This document shows, in pieces, positions 11,047 through 23,445 of a DNA stretch of 64,000 bases. The stretch covers positions 13,665,700-13,729,699 of the forward strand of contig NC_092474.1 of the NCBI RefSeq assembly GCF_047495875.1, read 5' to 3'. This stretch comes from Pithys albifrons albifrons. Its lineage: Eukaryota > Chordata > Aves > Passeriformes > Thamnophilidae. The position numbers were made by a program, and so were the translations under genes. Every line of letters starts with the position of its first letter. Within the stretch, counting starts at the first letter, position 1. The notes under the pieces were generated by a model that saw only the letters and a list, made by a program, of their open reading frames with translations, ran no database searches and was not told the origin of the DNA.

Positions 11047-12955
11047 CCAGACTGTCAGCCTCAGATCAAACCAGCTTTTGTGGGAAACCCCCCATTTTCA
11101 TTAACCCCCCAGGCAGCCTCTCTCACCTCCCCAGACAGGCTGGAGCTGCACAGGGAATGCTCCCGCTCTTGCCTTTTGGGTTTTATTGGGAATTTCTCAC
11201 TTCCCTTCTCTTGGGGAGCGAGGCAGAGTGTGGAGAGGCTGTGGCTGTTGTGTTTTACACCTGAATTTTCAGTGACAGTCTCAATCCACGGCTCGCCCAG
11301 GGAGCTGCCGGGAGCTCCGGCCTCTCCACCAAATTTAAACTGGATCTGGGGAGCAGATTCGGAGTTGTGAAGTTTGGGAGCGTTGGGTAAAGCAACACCT
11401 CCTGGATCAGCTGGAAAACCCATCAGGACTGGAGCACACAGAGCAGGGATGGGCCTGGGGGGCTGATGAAAGCACAGTTCCAAATACAGGCAAGGAACAC
11501 TGAGGGATTTTGAAGGCTGATTGGGAAAAAATGCCTGTGGGAGAGACAGGAGCAGGAGTTCCTTGATCCATCAGTGCCAGTGGCTGTGATTTCCTTGGAA
11601 GGTGCCCGTGAGTGTGTCCCAGGTGCCACGGGCATCAGTGGAGCAGTCACTGTGCCCCCTGCTCAGCTGGGGGGAATGGGCTGAGCCCCCCCAGCACTCC
11701 CTGGCTCCCAGGGGCTCTCCCCCTGCACAGGGATGGGGGCACATCCCAGCCTGGAGAGAGCAGGCACAGTCCATGCTCCCACTCTGGAGCATCTGCATCC
11801 CTTCCCTGCCTGGCCTCCTGCAGCTGTGCCTCTTCTGCACTGGGGCGGGGCTCCCTTGCTCCAGGGACTCCAGGTCACTCCCAAAGAGATGCCATATGGA
11901 TGCCCTCGTTTATCCACCTGTGCTGAACAGGAAGTGAGGATGGGACATGGGGTCCAGCCTGTAACCTCAGAGCCCCAGCCCTGTGCTCCTGCTCTCCAGA
12001 GAGCCTGGAGAGCTCCTGCCTGGCAGGATGAAAACACCCCTGGTTTGGCTTAGAGCTCATCCAGGCTCTGGCCAAGGCTGTTTCCAGGCTGCTCTCACAT
12101 CCAGTCCCTGCTGCTGTCAGAGCTGTGTCCCAGGATGGGGCTGACGCTCCCGGGACAATTTGTCATCACATCTTGAGGTGGGAGCTCCGCCCTGTCCTGG
12201 GCAGCCGAGTGCCAGTGTGATCCAGGGAGGATTTGGCCACAGGCATTTGGCTCCTGCCCGTGCTCTTCATGAATCTGGACCCACCAGCTCCATGCCCAGC
12301 CAAACCTGGAATGCGCTGGCGGCGGGCACAGCCCTCCTGGAGAGCCCCACTGCTGGAGAGCTGCATCCCGGGATCTGCCGGACAGGATGCCCCTCACCCA
12401 GGGAAGCTGCAGCACCCCTGCCCTTCCTGAGAACGCCAAGGGCCTCCCTCATCCCTCCCTTTCCTGGTGAGGAGAGATAAGTCTGTCAAACTGTCCCTGT
12501 GGAGAAACCCTGGGATGTTTTTCCTCCCTGCCCCTCGCCTCTGGCACAGCGGAAGCAGGAGCAGGGCTGAGGGGAGCCCCCCAGGCTCCTGCACCCAGGC
12601 AGGTTCACACCCTGAATTTACCAGGAACCAACAGAAGTCATAAACACCCAAGGAAATTCAACATCAGTTCCAAAAACCTGGTTACAGCTCCCTTCTCCAG
12701 CCTGGATCAGGACCCCAGCACGGAGCTGGACTGAGCAGGCAGCACAGACAGCAGAACTCCGCGGGGACTGATCCTGCCCTGGGAAACAGGGAATGTCTGC
12801 TCCAGGTGACAGCAGGCAGCCCCTCAGCAGGGCTGCAGCTCTGCTGGGCACACATCCCCGTTCCAGAGGCAGGGAGACAACCTCAGAGCAGCTCAGCCCA
12901 GGGGAGGCTGCCAGGAGAGCAGCAACAGACACACACAGTAAAGGAGGGGGAGGGT

Positions 12956-12961
12956 TTTATT
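12956..12961 (-). terminator. ZMAT5: ZMAT5 poly(A) signal AATAAA
   Basis: AATAAA on the minus strand (TTTATT on plus) 87 bp beyond the stop codon, giving a short 3' UTR. Convergent with the CABP7 poly(A) site 5 kb away. Confidence 0.8.
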
Positions 12962-13047
12962 GATATAAAAGTGTAGGTAAAGAATTCTGTCCTTCCCAGG
13001 GCAGAGGAAGAATTCCATGCCCAGCCAAGCTGTGGGGTGCCCCTCCC

Positions 13048-13177
13048 TCAGCCCCACTGCAGGCTGGGGGGCACTGGCCACCCCCCAGGCGGGGGGGCCT
13101 GCAGGGACGGGGGCAGCTCCTGCACTGGGGGCCAGCCCGGAGGGTACTGGAATGGCACGGGTTTCTCAGGAAGAGCA
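13048..13177 (-). CDS. ZMAT5: ZMAT5 coding exon 5 (stop codon)
   Basis: Acceptor CCCCTCACAG, stop TGA at 13050-13048. Encodes residues 128-170, including [17 protein letters not shown] and the terminal QWG, strongly conserved with mammals. Confidence 0.95.
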
Positions 13178-16100
13178 CTGTGAGGGGGAGATGGAAAGGG
13201 ATGAGGTGAGATGGGGGGTCTCAGCTGGACAGCAGGGCTGGACTTCCCTGTGCCCCTCCAGCAGAGGAGGGGTTTGGTTATCACCAAGTGGGTATATTCC
13301 TCCTCCATCCCCATCCCCTACCAGAGCAGCCATGGAACCACCCCCAGCCCATCCCAGCAGCCAGTGCCTCCTGAAGCAGCGCCTGCCTGTGGAAAACTCC
13401 AGTGGGAGCACCGAGGTAGGGGATCAGCAGGCACAGCCCCCCAGAGGGGCAGTGGCACCAGGCTGGTCCCCTCCCCTCCGCCCCAGCTGCTCCCCACTCC
13501 TCACACAGCTGAGCTTGGAGAAGAACAAACAGAATCAGCAGATGTTTCTTTCCAAGCAGCTCGAATCCCAAGCCAGCTGTGCACTTCCCAAAGGACAAGG
13601 ACCCCTCGGAAATGGAGGAGCTGCCAAACCAACGGGGTGTTTCCATCGAAGGACCCTTCAGCACAAGGAACAGGCTTCCTCCTGCTCCGACCCACAGCCT
13701 GGGAATCACTTTGTCCCTCCCTCTCTCCCCCAGGTTTGCTGGTTGGGGGCCCTGCAAACCCCACACTGGGCTGCAGTGCAGGAGCAAGAAGCAGCCCTTC
13801 ATCTCCAGCCTGACCCGGGCAGGTTTACATTCATGGGAAGTGTACCTTTTCCATTAATTCCTGAGTGCAGGAAGCTCATTTGCTCTCTCACACAAGCCCT
13901 GACAGCAGCCTTGCAGCTTCTCAGGCCTCTGCCTCGGATCCTGATGAATCTTTTTAATTGTTATGCCAGAAGAAACCTAATCAAACTCTTTTACATAACC
14001 CTCGGGAGAAGCAGCACCCTCCTCTCCCTGCGGGGCCGCTGGCATGGCCCAGAGCCAGCTCCAGGAGTGCAGTGTTTTCCAGGCAACTCACACAGGGCAA
14101 AGTCACTTGGTTTAAGGTTTATCCCCAGGACGGGGATTGTCCAGAGCCCAGGATGAGGCAGGACTGTGAGGACACACAGCAGTCCCTGGGGAAGGGCCAT
14201 CTGGTGTCTCCCTGTGGCTCAGGCAGGTGGGTGGGAGCAGAGGGAATGCTGCAGGGTGGAACAGCACAGCCATCACCTAATGAGCTGCTCCGTGAGCAGC
14301 AGGACTAATCAATAGGGAGGATGCTGGCTGGGTACTCAGTTCCCTGGGGTCTCATAAGCTACAAGTGCTATCAAAGGTTTGCCTGCAGCTGGAGTGTTGT
14401 CCCATGTGCATTCTCTGGTGCTGGGCAAGGTCAAGAATATTTTCTTTATGAAGGTGTTAATGGGGTCCCTCTCCTTTACCCTCTGCCATGCTCACAAAAC
14501 CTGGGGTATCTTGGAAGCTTTGAGGCCTCAGACCCTTTTCTGATGGAAATCACCAAGTTTTGTTTCTGATGGAAATCAACACTCTCAGTTTTCTTTGGAA
14601 ATCAGGGTAAAAATCAATCCCACCCTGCTAAGAGAATCATGGCATGGCCTGGGCTGGAAGGGACCTTAAAGCCCCTCTCACTCCACCCCCTGCCATGGGC
14701 AGAGACACCTTCCACTGGACCAGGGTAATCCAAGCCCCAGGAACTCCACTCAGCTCCACCCCAGCTCTCCAGAAAGCAAAGGCACAGTCTGACTTTGGGA
14801 ACAGGCTTCAGGTGGAGGATTCCAAATGCAGATTGTTCCCTGAGCCCAGCCAGGCTGGGACAGGGGTGGGTGGAAGGCAGTGGGGCAGCTCCTCATCCAC
14901 GGACATGCACTTCTAGTCCAGGGTGGTGCCAAGGATCCTCTCATTTCAGGGACCTCGAGGGCTGCAGGAGGGACAGGGAGCTCCTTGTCCTTAGAAGCAC
15001 TTTCAGGAGGAGCACAATGGACTCCCCAGGAACCAGGAGCACAGGGATCTGCTGAAAACAGGCCCTGGCAAAGCAGAACAACTGCTCTGGCAGACAAAGC
15101 AAAGCATACAGTGGCTCAGGAGAATGTGGGGCTGGAGAGCACCAGGGCAGAAGGGAGATGATAAGGACAGGTGTTGGAAAGGCTGGATGGAGAAAGGGAA
15201 GTTTGAATAGTGGGTGTTTAGTTCCTGTAGCAGATGGTTTCTGAGCCTGCAAGGACAGGGAGTCTGGGAAAAAAGCAACAGCCCTGGAAATCCTGTGCAT
15301 CTATGGAGGCAGCAGGACCCAACTGCTGAAGGTCTGGAAATCCCTCTGGGAATAGTGATGGCTATCTTCTGTAAGGGCTGATCCACCCCAAGATCCAGGG
15401 ATTCATGGGCAGGACAAGCAAAGTGGGGCAAGCCAAGTGTGGGGGGTTGGAATGTGGTCAGCACTGCAGGGCCAAGGGAAGCTGAGCTGAGGGACAGAAC
15501 AATCACAGAGCAACAAGCCCAGACGAGCAGCAGAAGGAAGATCCTGCCCGGGCCAAACACAGAGAGGACGGGAGCAAACAGAGAGAGAACAAAAGAGACG
15601 TTTGGCACCCGCCCAAATGTCATCCCATTAAGCCTGCGGCACAGTCAGGTGAGCAGGAACAGCGCGGCAGGCACGAATCGGAGGGATACTGTGAGGAGGA
15701 GCCAGTTCCACCTCCCCCTGGCAGACAGGGCAGGCAGGGCATGGGGAGGCTGTCAACAGATGAGACCAGGCTCCTGCCACCAAACTGTGGGCATTAATAA
15801 CTTGGCACCACGCTGGCACTGTCCTTCCAGGTGCGTCTGCACTCTGCAGACAGCAAGGAGCAGCCCCGTGGTGTGGCTGTTCCCAAGGTCTGGCTTGTCC
15901 CCTGGCACACAGGGACACGTGTGGACACATCTCTGACACGGGCAGGCAGGACTGGATCCACACACGGGCCCCTCATGTGTCCTGGGTGGGTGTTCAATGA
16001 GACTTGGGATCTCTGGTAACCTCCACCTTCCCCCATCCCAGCCCTGCTGTGGGGCCCCCTCTGCATCCTGTGGGACAGCAGCAGCAGCCAGAACACGCCT

Positions 16101-19100
16101 GGATGATCCCAGACACCTGTACCTGTTACTCTGAGCTGCACTCAGCCTCTGGGCTCTCCTCTCCAGCCAGTCCTCAATGGTGCCAGGTGGGATATCTGCT
16201 CCCTCCTGCTGCAGCTCCTTCAGCCTCTTCTCCCCTGGTTGAGAGACACATCAGAGAGGGCAGGATCAGAGGGAGGGCCATGAGGGCCACCAGATCCTCG
16301 TGCTGCAGTTCTCTCACTCCATTAAACCTGCTGCTCATTACCCTGCACAGTTTCATATGGTGCAGAGTGTGGAATATGCCTGTGGCAGCCCCTCCTCCTC
16401 TGCCCTCCTGCCATCTGACACTTGGAGTCATCCCTGGTGACAGCTCCAGCCAGGCAGAGCCAGGGACAAGAGCTAAGGCAGCGCAGTGGGCACTGAACTG
16501 ACATCTCCCCCCAGGGTGGATCATCCTCATCCTCGTCTGGAACAGCCCTGGCAGGCTGGGAGAGCCTGGGAGGTGCCGGGAGCGGGTTCCAGCCAGCACA
16601 GGGATTTCAGAGCTGCTGTCAGGGCTGGGTAAGCTGCTCACTGGGACACGTCCCCAGCCCTGCAGAGCCCTGGTGGGAGCCTGACACCAGCACAGGGGCA
16701 GAGCCAGGGCAGAGGGAGCCAAGGAACAAGTTCCTGTATTTAGAGCACAGGATGGTTTGGGTGGGAAGGGACCTTAAAGCTCATCCCATTCCACCCCCTG
16801 CCATGGGCAGGGACAGCTCCCATCAGCCCAGGCTGCTCCAAGCCCTGTCCAGCCTGGCCTTGGACACTTCCAGGGATCCAGGGGCAGCCACAGCTTCCCT
16901 GCCCAACCTCACCACTCTCACAGAGAACATTTTTTTCCCAAAACCTAATCTAAACTTACCCCCTTTCAGTTTGAAGCCATTACCTTGTCTTATATTTCTC
17001 ATGCAAGTTAGGAATGAGGAAGGAGACCAGCCAGGAACCTCTGCTGTCTAGGAAGGGTCCCTTCCAGCCTTCAACCCCTCATCACCCCGGAGTGTTGAGA
17101 GGGGGAATGCCCCCAGGCACCTCATCCTCTCTGAGCAGAAGGGCACGGAGCCAGTGGGGCAGTCCAGTGCTCACCAGTTCCCCCCAATGGGCACAAATGC
17201 ACAGGTGCCCAGTCAGCAGAGCTGCCCAGTCCCCCCAGCACTGGTGGGGAAGCAGGGAGGGAGCTGGCAGAGAACAGGGTCTAGCAGGAGTCCTGACACG
17301 ACTGCCACAGCCACTGCGACAGGCGGAGTGGGACGAGAGACGCACGGAGCGACCCCATCTCCAGCCCAGGGGAAACTTCCCGTCTCACACAACACTCATG
17401 AAAACCAAACCCTGGTGATAATAACGAGCAGGCAGAGGCAGCTGCGTGTCAGTGCCCTCTGCCCTGCTCCTCCAGCCCCGCCGCGGATCCCTGATCCCGT
17501 TCAGGGACGGGGCCAGCCCCCACAGCAGCCGCGCCCCCGGAGCCGCCTCCACGCCCACCCACCATATGGCACACGTTTAAGGAAAACATTATACGTTTCC
17601 AGACAGGGTGTGAAATTAATACTGCTTGGGCAGAGTGAAGGATCACTCCATCCTAGTGGTGGCAACCAATTATTCATCTGCCTGTTGAATATTAATAAGG
17701 ATGGCAGGAATGTGCTACACAATGAGCAGCCGGAGATGGATAATTTGTCATCCAGCCTTTTCATCTGGTGCTGCTGGGAGGGGTGAGGAGGGACTCGGTG
17801 CCACCACAGACAGCCTGCTGTGGGCCTGATGTCCAGGTGCTGCTCTGCAACCTGCTGATAAGGCTGGAGATGGGACTGCTCCAGTCTCCCACAGCTGTTC
17901 CCAAGGACCAAAGCCCCAGCAGAACCACCTGAGGTCAGCCCAGCCACCTGGCCAGGTGGGTGCATGGAGAGGCAGAAAGCTCAGTCTGGAGAGCTGGGCA
18001 CTGCTCAGACTCAGGGTATCCAAGTTCAGCTCCCAGGTTAGACTTCCCTGGCAAGCTTGACCACCTTACTTGTCTTTGTTCCAGGTGTCTCCATCTCCTG
18101 AGCACCTGGGCACATCCCACCTCAGCAAGAGGACAAGCAGTGGCTGTGATGAGTCAGGGAAGAAAATCACAGACAGAAACCTCTCCCACCTCTTCCTACC
18201 ACTAAGATTTCCTCTTCATCCAGCTCCAAAGCCCAGCACAGAACAAATCACAAACAGCTGAAGTCTCTCTGTTCCGAGCAGGGAGCCCCAAGGCACCAGA
18301 ATAGGATGGAGCAGCCACAACTCACAGTCCCCCATCCAGACAAGATCACTGGGTGCAGTGGGACCACTCCAGGCTCACACTGGCCTAAATGAGGCCCCAG
18401 GTGTCCACATTAGGAAGATATCCAGCTGGCTCCCTGTTCCCACAGCTCCACGAGCTACTGCTCCAGAGCATTCCAACCCCCAGGCTCAGAAATAAGGCAG
18501 CAGGGACAGGCAATTCTCCCACCTTGACACAGGCCCATCAAAAAGGTGAATCTTTCAACTCATCTTCCTCTGGAGCACACAAATCCCATCAGAGACCACC
18601 AAACCCACCCTGAGACTGGAAGCACCCCCTGAATGCCAACAGGTATTCCAAGAAGTGGCTCTGAAAGGCCTTTGCCAGCCCTTTACTCCCCACACACGGC
18701 CAGGCTGCAGCAGCCAGACAGGTGTGAAGGTGCTTCCCCTCCTCCTCCTCCTCACTGCGGTGCTTGTTTCAAAGCCTAATTACAGCCAATTAACAGAGCG
18801 TCTGTAGTCATGAAACACCTCTAATGATGCCAGAGTGGGAGCCCACATTTATCTTCTCTGCCCAGGCAACTTTGACCATGAGTTTTCTTCCAGAGTGAGG
18901 CACCCCTGGACAGGAGGTGGGACCACTGGGATGGGAGGGTCACCCAGCAAAGGGAGGCACATGAAATCCTGCAGCTCCCTCCCTGGGTGGATGATGTGGG
19001 ACCCCAAACCCTTCCAGAGCACCTGAACAGCACCAGACTGTGGCTGAGAGAGGAGCAGCTGAACAAGCTACCACCCACAGCAGGCTGTGAGCTCTGTGCC

Positions 19101-22100
19101 TGTTCATGCCCAGTTAAACCAGTTGCCTCCAGCTGCCCCAGCAGGGTCCCTCATATCCTTTCAATCTCATGGATATGCTGCACTCCCCCAGCTGTGCCCT
19201 CGCCCTCCCTCACAGCCCTGCCTGGCTGGAGCTCATCAGAGCCCAGGCTGGGTTGATCCCACCTGCAGCAGGGACACGGATTAGAGGGGAGCCAATAACT
19301 CTGAGCAAGGAGATGGCAATTTGACAGTGACTTTTTCTGACACGACTGTACTTAAAATGACAGCCTGGAAGTGTCTGGCTGATGAATGATGCAGCAGATG
19401 CAGAAGGCTAATGCTTTGATGCAGGAACAGCTGGGAATATGCCTTCCTCCCTGCCGAAGGTGTAAACTGTTGCTTCTTGATGAGGATATTCTACAGGGTG
19501 CAGAGATGCTGAAGCCAAAGTAGGCCATGCTCCAAGCTGTTCTAGAACAGGGAATCGTCCAGAAATCTTCCTGCTTAACCCACAAGACTTACACAAACAA
19601 CAGAGTGAAGTCCCTGCATTAAAAAGGCCAAATGTTAAGGATAATGTAATGTTTCCTTTGGCTGGGAGGAAAATGCCTTGTGAAAATGCCTTGTTAGCGA
19701 CCTACCAACACCAAACACTCAGCAGGGACTCAGGGCCAGGTTCAATATTTACATGACAAAAAAGTGCCATCACGGTTTAGCAGTGTTAAAATAGTCAGAC
19801 AAGGCTTTGCCTGCACCGAGTTGAGAAGAGGAGGGCTGAGAGGAGGGACCACCAGGACACTGTTCCCTCTGCCCCACCGGCCTGGTCACCCCCAGGTCAC
19901 ACCAGGCTCGGCACAGACGGGTGGGAGGGCTCCGGAGCTTCCAGCGCCTCCGCTCACCTGAAATCCCCAACCCCCCCGGCTCCAAGCCTGTCAGAACCTC
20001 CCAGCTGGGAAATCCCTGCGGACACTCAGCCTGATCCAGACCACTGCTCCAGCCCGCACTGGATCATCCCACCGGCTGCTGGCTGGGATGGCTCGTGCCA
20101 CAGAGACCCGGGACTGGGGGGGAATGCAGAGGGGACATTACTGATGGAGGATCGGGTGTGCAGTGTGGGTATCACAGCCTGCCACACGTGGGCCTGACTC
20201 AGCCTCAGCACCTCAGACACGGATGCTGTGGCAGCCCGAGGAGTGCTGCAGTGTCCCCCAGACACAGCTGACCTTCATCCCGTGTGCCTGGCACAGCCTC
20301 CGCCTCTCCTTCACCGCGTCCTGCCGAGCCTTTCCCTCCCCCAAACCCCTCCGAGCCCTCTGATCAGGGTGAGGGTCCGTGCGATGCTCGGCTCTCACAG
20401 CACTCCCCGAGCCACACTCACCACAGGTGAGCGCTGAACGCTCCCACCAGGCGCCCCCACCCCCGGCCCTCGCTCCTCCAGGGCTAATTGGTACATTAAG
20501 TGCTTCACTCCGTAACACAAATACAAGGTTTCCAAGTAATCTCGGCGGACTCGGCTCTCCCCAGCCAATCCTGCACTTACAGCCGACCCATTTGACAGGA
20601 GTCAATATTCAATAACAAGGGTAATTGGCAGGGGAAGCTGCCCGAGCGCACAGGAGCTGCCAGCTCCGCTCCACAGAGCTCCCACCGCCCTGCAGGAACA
20701 GCCGGCACCGCCGGCAAAGGCCACGGGATGCTGCCACCCTGTGCCACCCTGTGCCACCCTGGGAGCCGGCAGGGAGGGGTCAGGGACAGGTTTGGAGGCG
20801 CGGCCGCTCCGGGACGGGCTGGAGCGCTCGGTCCCCGCGGTGCTGTATTGACTTCAGCGCGGATGAGCGATCGATCCAGAGTCACCTCGGGCAGTCACAC
20901 ACTGACTCAGCACGGAGGGCACCGCAGCAGCTCCGGGGGGCCTTCCCCGAGCTCGGCCTCCCCACACTGGGGCCCTCAGAGGGCCGGAGGGGCTTTAACC
21001 CCCCCCCCCACCTCACATCTCACACACACACTTCCAACACGTCAGCCGGGTTTTCCAGAGGACTGACAAAACAACAGCTGGCTTCAGGGAGTGGGGGGCA
21101 CTGGGAGCAGGGGGAGGAAGGGATCCTTCCTCTGCTTCACACTGTGAGGCCGTGCCTGGGTGCTGTGCCCCGTGCTGTGCCCAGTGCTGGGCTTCCCATG
21201 CTGTGCCCTGTGCTGTGCCCCGTGCTGGGCTTCCCATGCTGTGCCCTGTGCTGTGCCCCGTGCTGGGCATACTGGAGGGAGTCTGGTGAAGGCAACAGAC
21301 AGTGGGCACAAGCCAAAATACAGGAATTTCCATATGGAATTTCCACTTATATTTTTTAAAAATATACATTTTTATTATGAACTTAGTCAAACATTGGACC
21401 AGGTCACTCACAGAGGCTGCAGTCTCCAGCCTCAGAGATATTCCAAACACAACTGGAAGTGCTCCTGAGCACCCTGCTTGAGCTCACCCTGCTTTGAGCA
21501 AGGCAGGGTTGGGACCAGGTGATCTCCAGTGGAGATCTCAGCCATTCCATGAGTTCTTGCCAACACCTCGCTCACACTCCCTGGAAGTGCTCAAGAAGGG
21601 TTGGAAGGGCTTGGAGCAACCTGTTCTAGTGGGAGGTGTCCCTGCCCAAGGCTGGGGGTGGCACTGGATGAGCTTTGAGGTCCCTTCCAACCCCAACCAT
21701 TCCATGATTCTATGACTTACTCCAACCCCTATGGAGAAAACAAAGCTGTCACCCCTTTCAGGGAAAAGAGGTGGTAGTTGAGAAGGAGAAAGTTCAGAAG
21801 TTCTCTGGAACCTCCCAGCAGGGAGCAGGTGCCACCCACCCTCTGCCCACACTTCAGTTCCACCAAAGCCACACGAGCAGAGGCTGTTCCTGGGTCCAAG
21901 TGCTCTCCTCAGCACAGCCCCACACCAGACCAGCTCTTCCCACAGGTGGAAGCAGCAGGGCCCTGGCAATGGCAGAGAGATGGGGTGAACCAAATCCCTA
22001 AATTTAAGGGGAAGTGATGTACCAGTGCCCTCTGCTGCTGACAGTTTTTATTCCCTGACTGAGTAAAACCCCGAGGGCTCACAAAGCCCACTCCAGACTC

Positions 22101-23445
22101 TTGCTGCCAAGTGGTAACAGCACAGCTCAGCTCCAGGTTTGTGTCCGTGCCAGCAGCTCCAGAGCAGGGAGCACGTGACAAACTGCAGCATTCCCGGGCT
22201 CCAGGCTCACTCAGCACTGGGAGGCAGGAGGGATCCCTGCTCTGCTGGCCCCATGCAGGCAGCACAGGGCCACAGGCTGCACAGCCCCCCTCCAAGGAGA
22301 CCCCTGGACATTTCCTTGTTGGAGGACTCACCTTGAACCTGGGCATTCAGCTTCTCCAGGTCCTGCTCTGTCATGTGGGAAAATCTGCAGTTGGGCCCAA
22401 AATCACACTGTCCTGCAACAAAATTGTGGGAATTCAAAATTCAATTTCCGTTTCAAAATCCACTAGATTAGATATAAGGCAAAATTTCTTCATGGAAAGG
22501 GTTGTATGGAATGGTGGAGTTACCACCCCTGGAGTGTTTAACAAACGTGTGGGTGTGGCACTTGAAGACATGGTTAGTGGTGAACATGGTGGTGCTGGGT
22601 TGACAAAAGGACTTGGTGACCTTAAAGGTCTTTTGCAGCCTTGGGAAAAGCCACAGAGCTCCATGAGAGCTCCCCACACGAGGTCCTGCCTTGTGCAGGC
22701 AAAGCCAAGCTCCATGTCCATCGCCCACCCACGCTGGATGCTGCACACACAGGCCCAGGGCCCTCCCTCCTGCCCTGGGCGGGCTCTCCAAGGAGCTGCT
22801 GGAGCCCAGGCACTCCTTTCCACCCCAGAACTCCTCACCTGTCTGCAGAAACTTCCGACAAGGTTTCTTGGTTTGCTCCTCCTGCAGGATGGCAGCAGCA
22901 TCTGGGGACACAACGGGTGAGGGCAGGTAAGGATCCCTGCACAGCAATATCCCATCCTGTCCCAAACAGCTCAGGAACCAGCAGGAATCAGAGGAACACA
23001 CAGGCAGTGGTTTCACAGCCAGCCTTTGCTACAGCCAGAATGCAGAGTCCTGCTCTCCCTGAGACCCTGGACACACATTCCCATGGCATTCCTCAGGTGG
23101 CACTGACACTTCTGGAACTGTGTGGTGAGCCAGGTCAGAGCCTCACACAAGGGTTTGGCCTCTGACACTGCCTGAGGCAACAGCATCAGGTGCACAGTTC
23201 ACAGGCACACAGAGTGTATAAGCCACCAGTGCTGATTTACCCTCTATTCCCACTCCCCCACCTCATCCATCAGGTGCCCAGCCCCAGGAGGGCGTGGCAG
23301 ACAGCTGAGAGCACCCACCTCGGAATAAGTCGTACCAGACTCTCTTAGCCCGGAGATGCTGCACTCCATTGAGATGTTTCTTCCTGTTGTGCAGGTTGTC
23401 CTGGAAGGACCTGTCACAGTAGTCACAGAAGTACCTTTTCCCCAT
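13048..23445 (-). CDS. ZMAT5: ZMAT5, U11/U12 snRNP 20 kDa protein, complete CDS
   Basis: Gene model on the minus strand: join of 23319-23445, 22839-22901, 22332-22412, 16123-16234, 13048-13177. The joined frame is 513 bp, 170 residues plus stop, the length of human ZMAT5. Seen: an N-terminal U1-type C2H2 finger (C7, C10, H24, H30), a CCCH finger (C57-x8-C66-x5-C72-x3-H76) split by intron 2, a charged helix with [11 protein letters not shown], and a C-terminal proline-rich tail ending in QWG. Known: ZMAT5 is a component of the U11/U12 di-snRNP that recognises minor (U12-type) introns in the nucleus. The ATG at 23443-23445 starts the conserved [11 protein letters not shown] 5' non-coding exon is expected near 30.0-30.1 kb, making the gene head-to-head with UQCR10. 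All five exons have consensus splice sites and consistent phase. Confidence 0.96.
13178..16122 (-). other. ZMAT5 last intron
   Basis: GTACAG...CACAG. Contains one CR1 fragment near 14640-14760 and an AT-rich, repeat-free island at about 13840-14000; otherwise nothing recognised. Confidence 0.7.
14634..14760 (-). mobile_element. CR1 LINE 3' fragment
   Basis: Reverse complement of the CR1 3' end: GGCTGGAAGGGACCTTAAAG and CCCTGCCATGGGCAGAGACA. Diverged. Confidence 0.8.
16123..16234 (-). CDS. ZMAT5: ZMAT5 coding exon 4
   Basis: 112 bp, acceptor CTCAACCAG, donor GTACAG. Encodes residues about 91-127: a charged helix ([11 protein letters not shown]) and the conserved [11 protein letters not shown]. 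It was found by reading the minus strand; the open frame is short because of nearby stops. Confidence 0.92.
16745..17010 (-). mobile_element. CR1 LINE 3' fragment
   Basis: Antisense CR1 tail from GGTTTGGGTGGGAAGGGACC through the GCCTGGCCTTGGACACTTCC block to the AGTTTGAAGCCATTACCTTG end. Confidence 0.9.
21163..21268. repeat. About 38-bp direct repeat, 2-3 copies
   Basis: GTGCTGGGCTTCCCATGCTG and TGCCCTGTGCTGTGCCC blocks repeated in tandem. Confidence 0.85.
21490..21718 (+). mobile_element. CR1 LINE 3' fragment
   Basis: Sense CR1 tail ending TGAGGTCCCTTCCAACCCCA and then ATTCCATGATTCTATGA, the characteristic CR1 3' terminus. Confidence 0.92.
22332..22412 (-). CDS. ZMAT5: ZMAT5 coding exon 3
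   Basis: 81 bp, acceptor TGTTGCAG, donor GTGAGT. Encodes [20 protein letters not shown], giving C66, C72 and H76 of the CCCH finger. Confidence 0.95.
22455..22645 (+). mobile_element. Diverged CR1 3' fragment (X/Y-like subfamily)
   Basis: Contains TTAGATATAAGGCAAAATTT, CACCCCTGGAGTGTTTAACA and GACCTTAAAGGTCTTTTGCA in CR1 order but with the older subfamily wording. Lies in the short intron between ZMAT5 coding exons 2 and 3. Confidence 0.7.
22839..22901 (-). CDS. ZMAT5: ZMAT5 coding exon 2
   Basis: 63 bp, acceptor GTCCCCAG, donor GTGAGG. Encodes [19 protein letters not shown] and supplies the first cysteine (C57) of the CCCH finger. Confidence 0.95.
23319..23445 (-). CDS. ZMAT5: ZMAT5 coding exon 1 (start codon)
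   Basis: ATG at 23445-23443, donor GTGGGT after one base of an Asp codon. It encodes residues 1-42 with the whole C2H2 matrin-type finger (C7, C10, H24, H30). The acceptor for its 5' UTR part is probably the TGCCAG just upstream of the ATG, around 23456. Confidence 0.95.

Larger units (their letters stand above)
8003..12940. other. CABP7-ZMAT5 convergent intergenic region
   Basis: No gene is supported. It contains three tandem arrays (8205-8580, 10110-10500, 10934-11046) and an AT-rich patch at 9270-9690 with an alternating TA run. The rest is unique-looking with no recognised feature. Confidence 0.6.
16235..22331 (-). other. ZMAT5 intron between coding exons 3 and 4
   Basis: 6.1 kb with CR1 copies at 16745-17010 and 21490-21718 and a short direct repeat at 21163-21268. 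Repeat-free AT-rich islands at about 17555-17770, 18765-18860 and 20470-20640 contain clustered TAAT cores. No exon supported. Confidence 0.65.
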
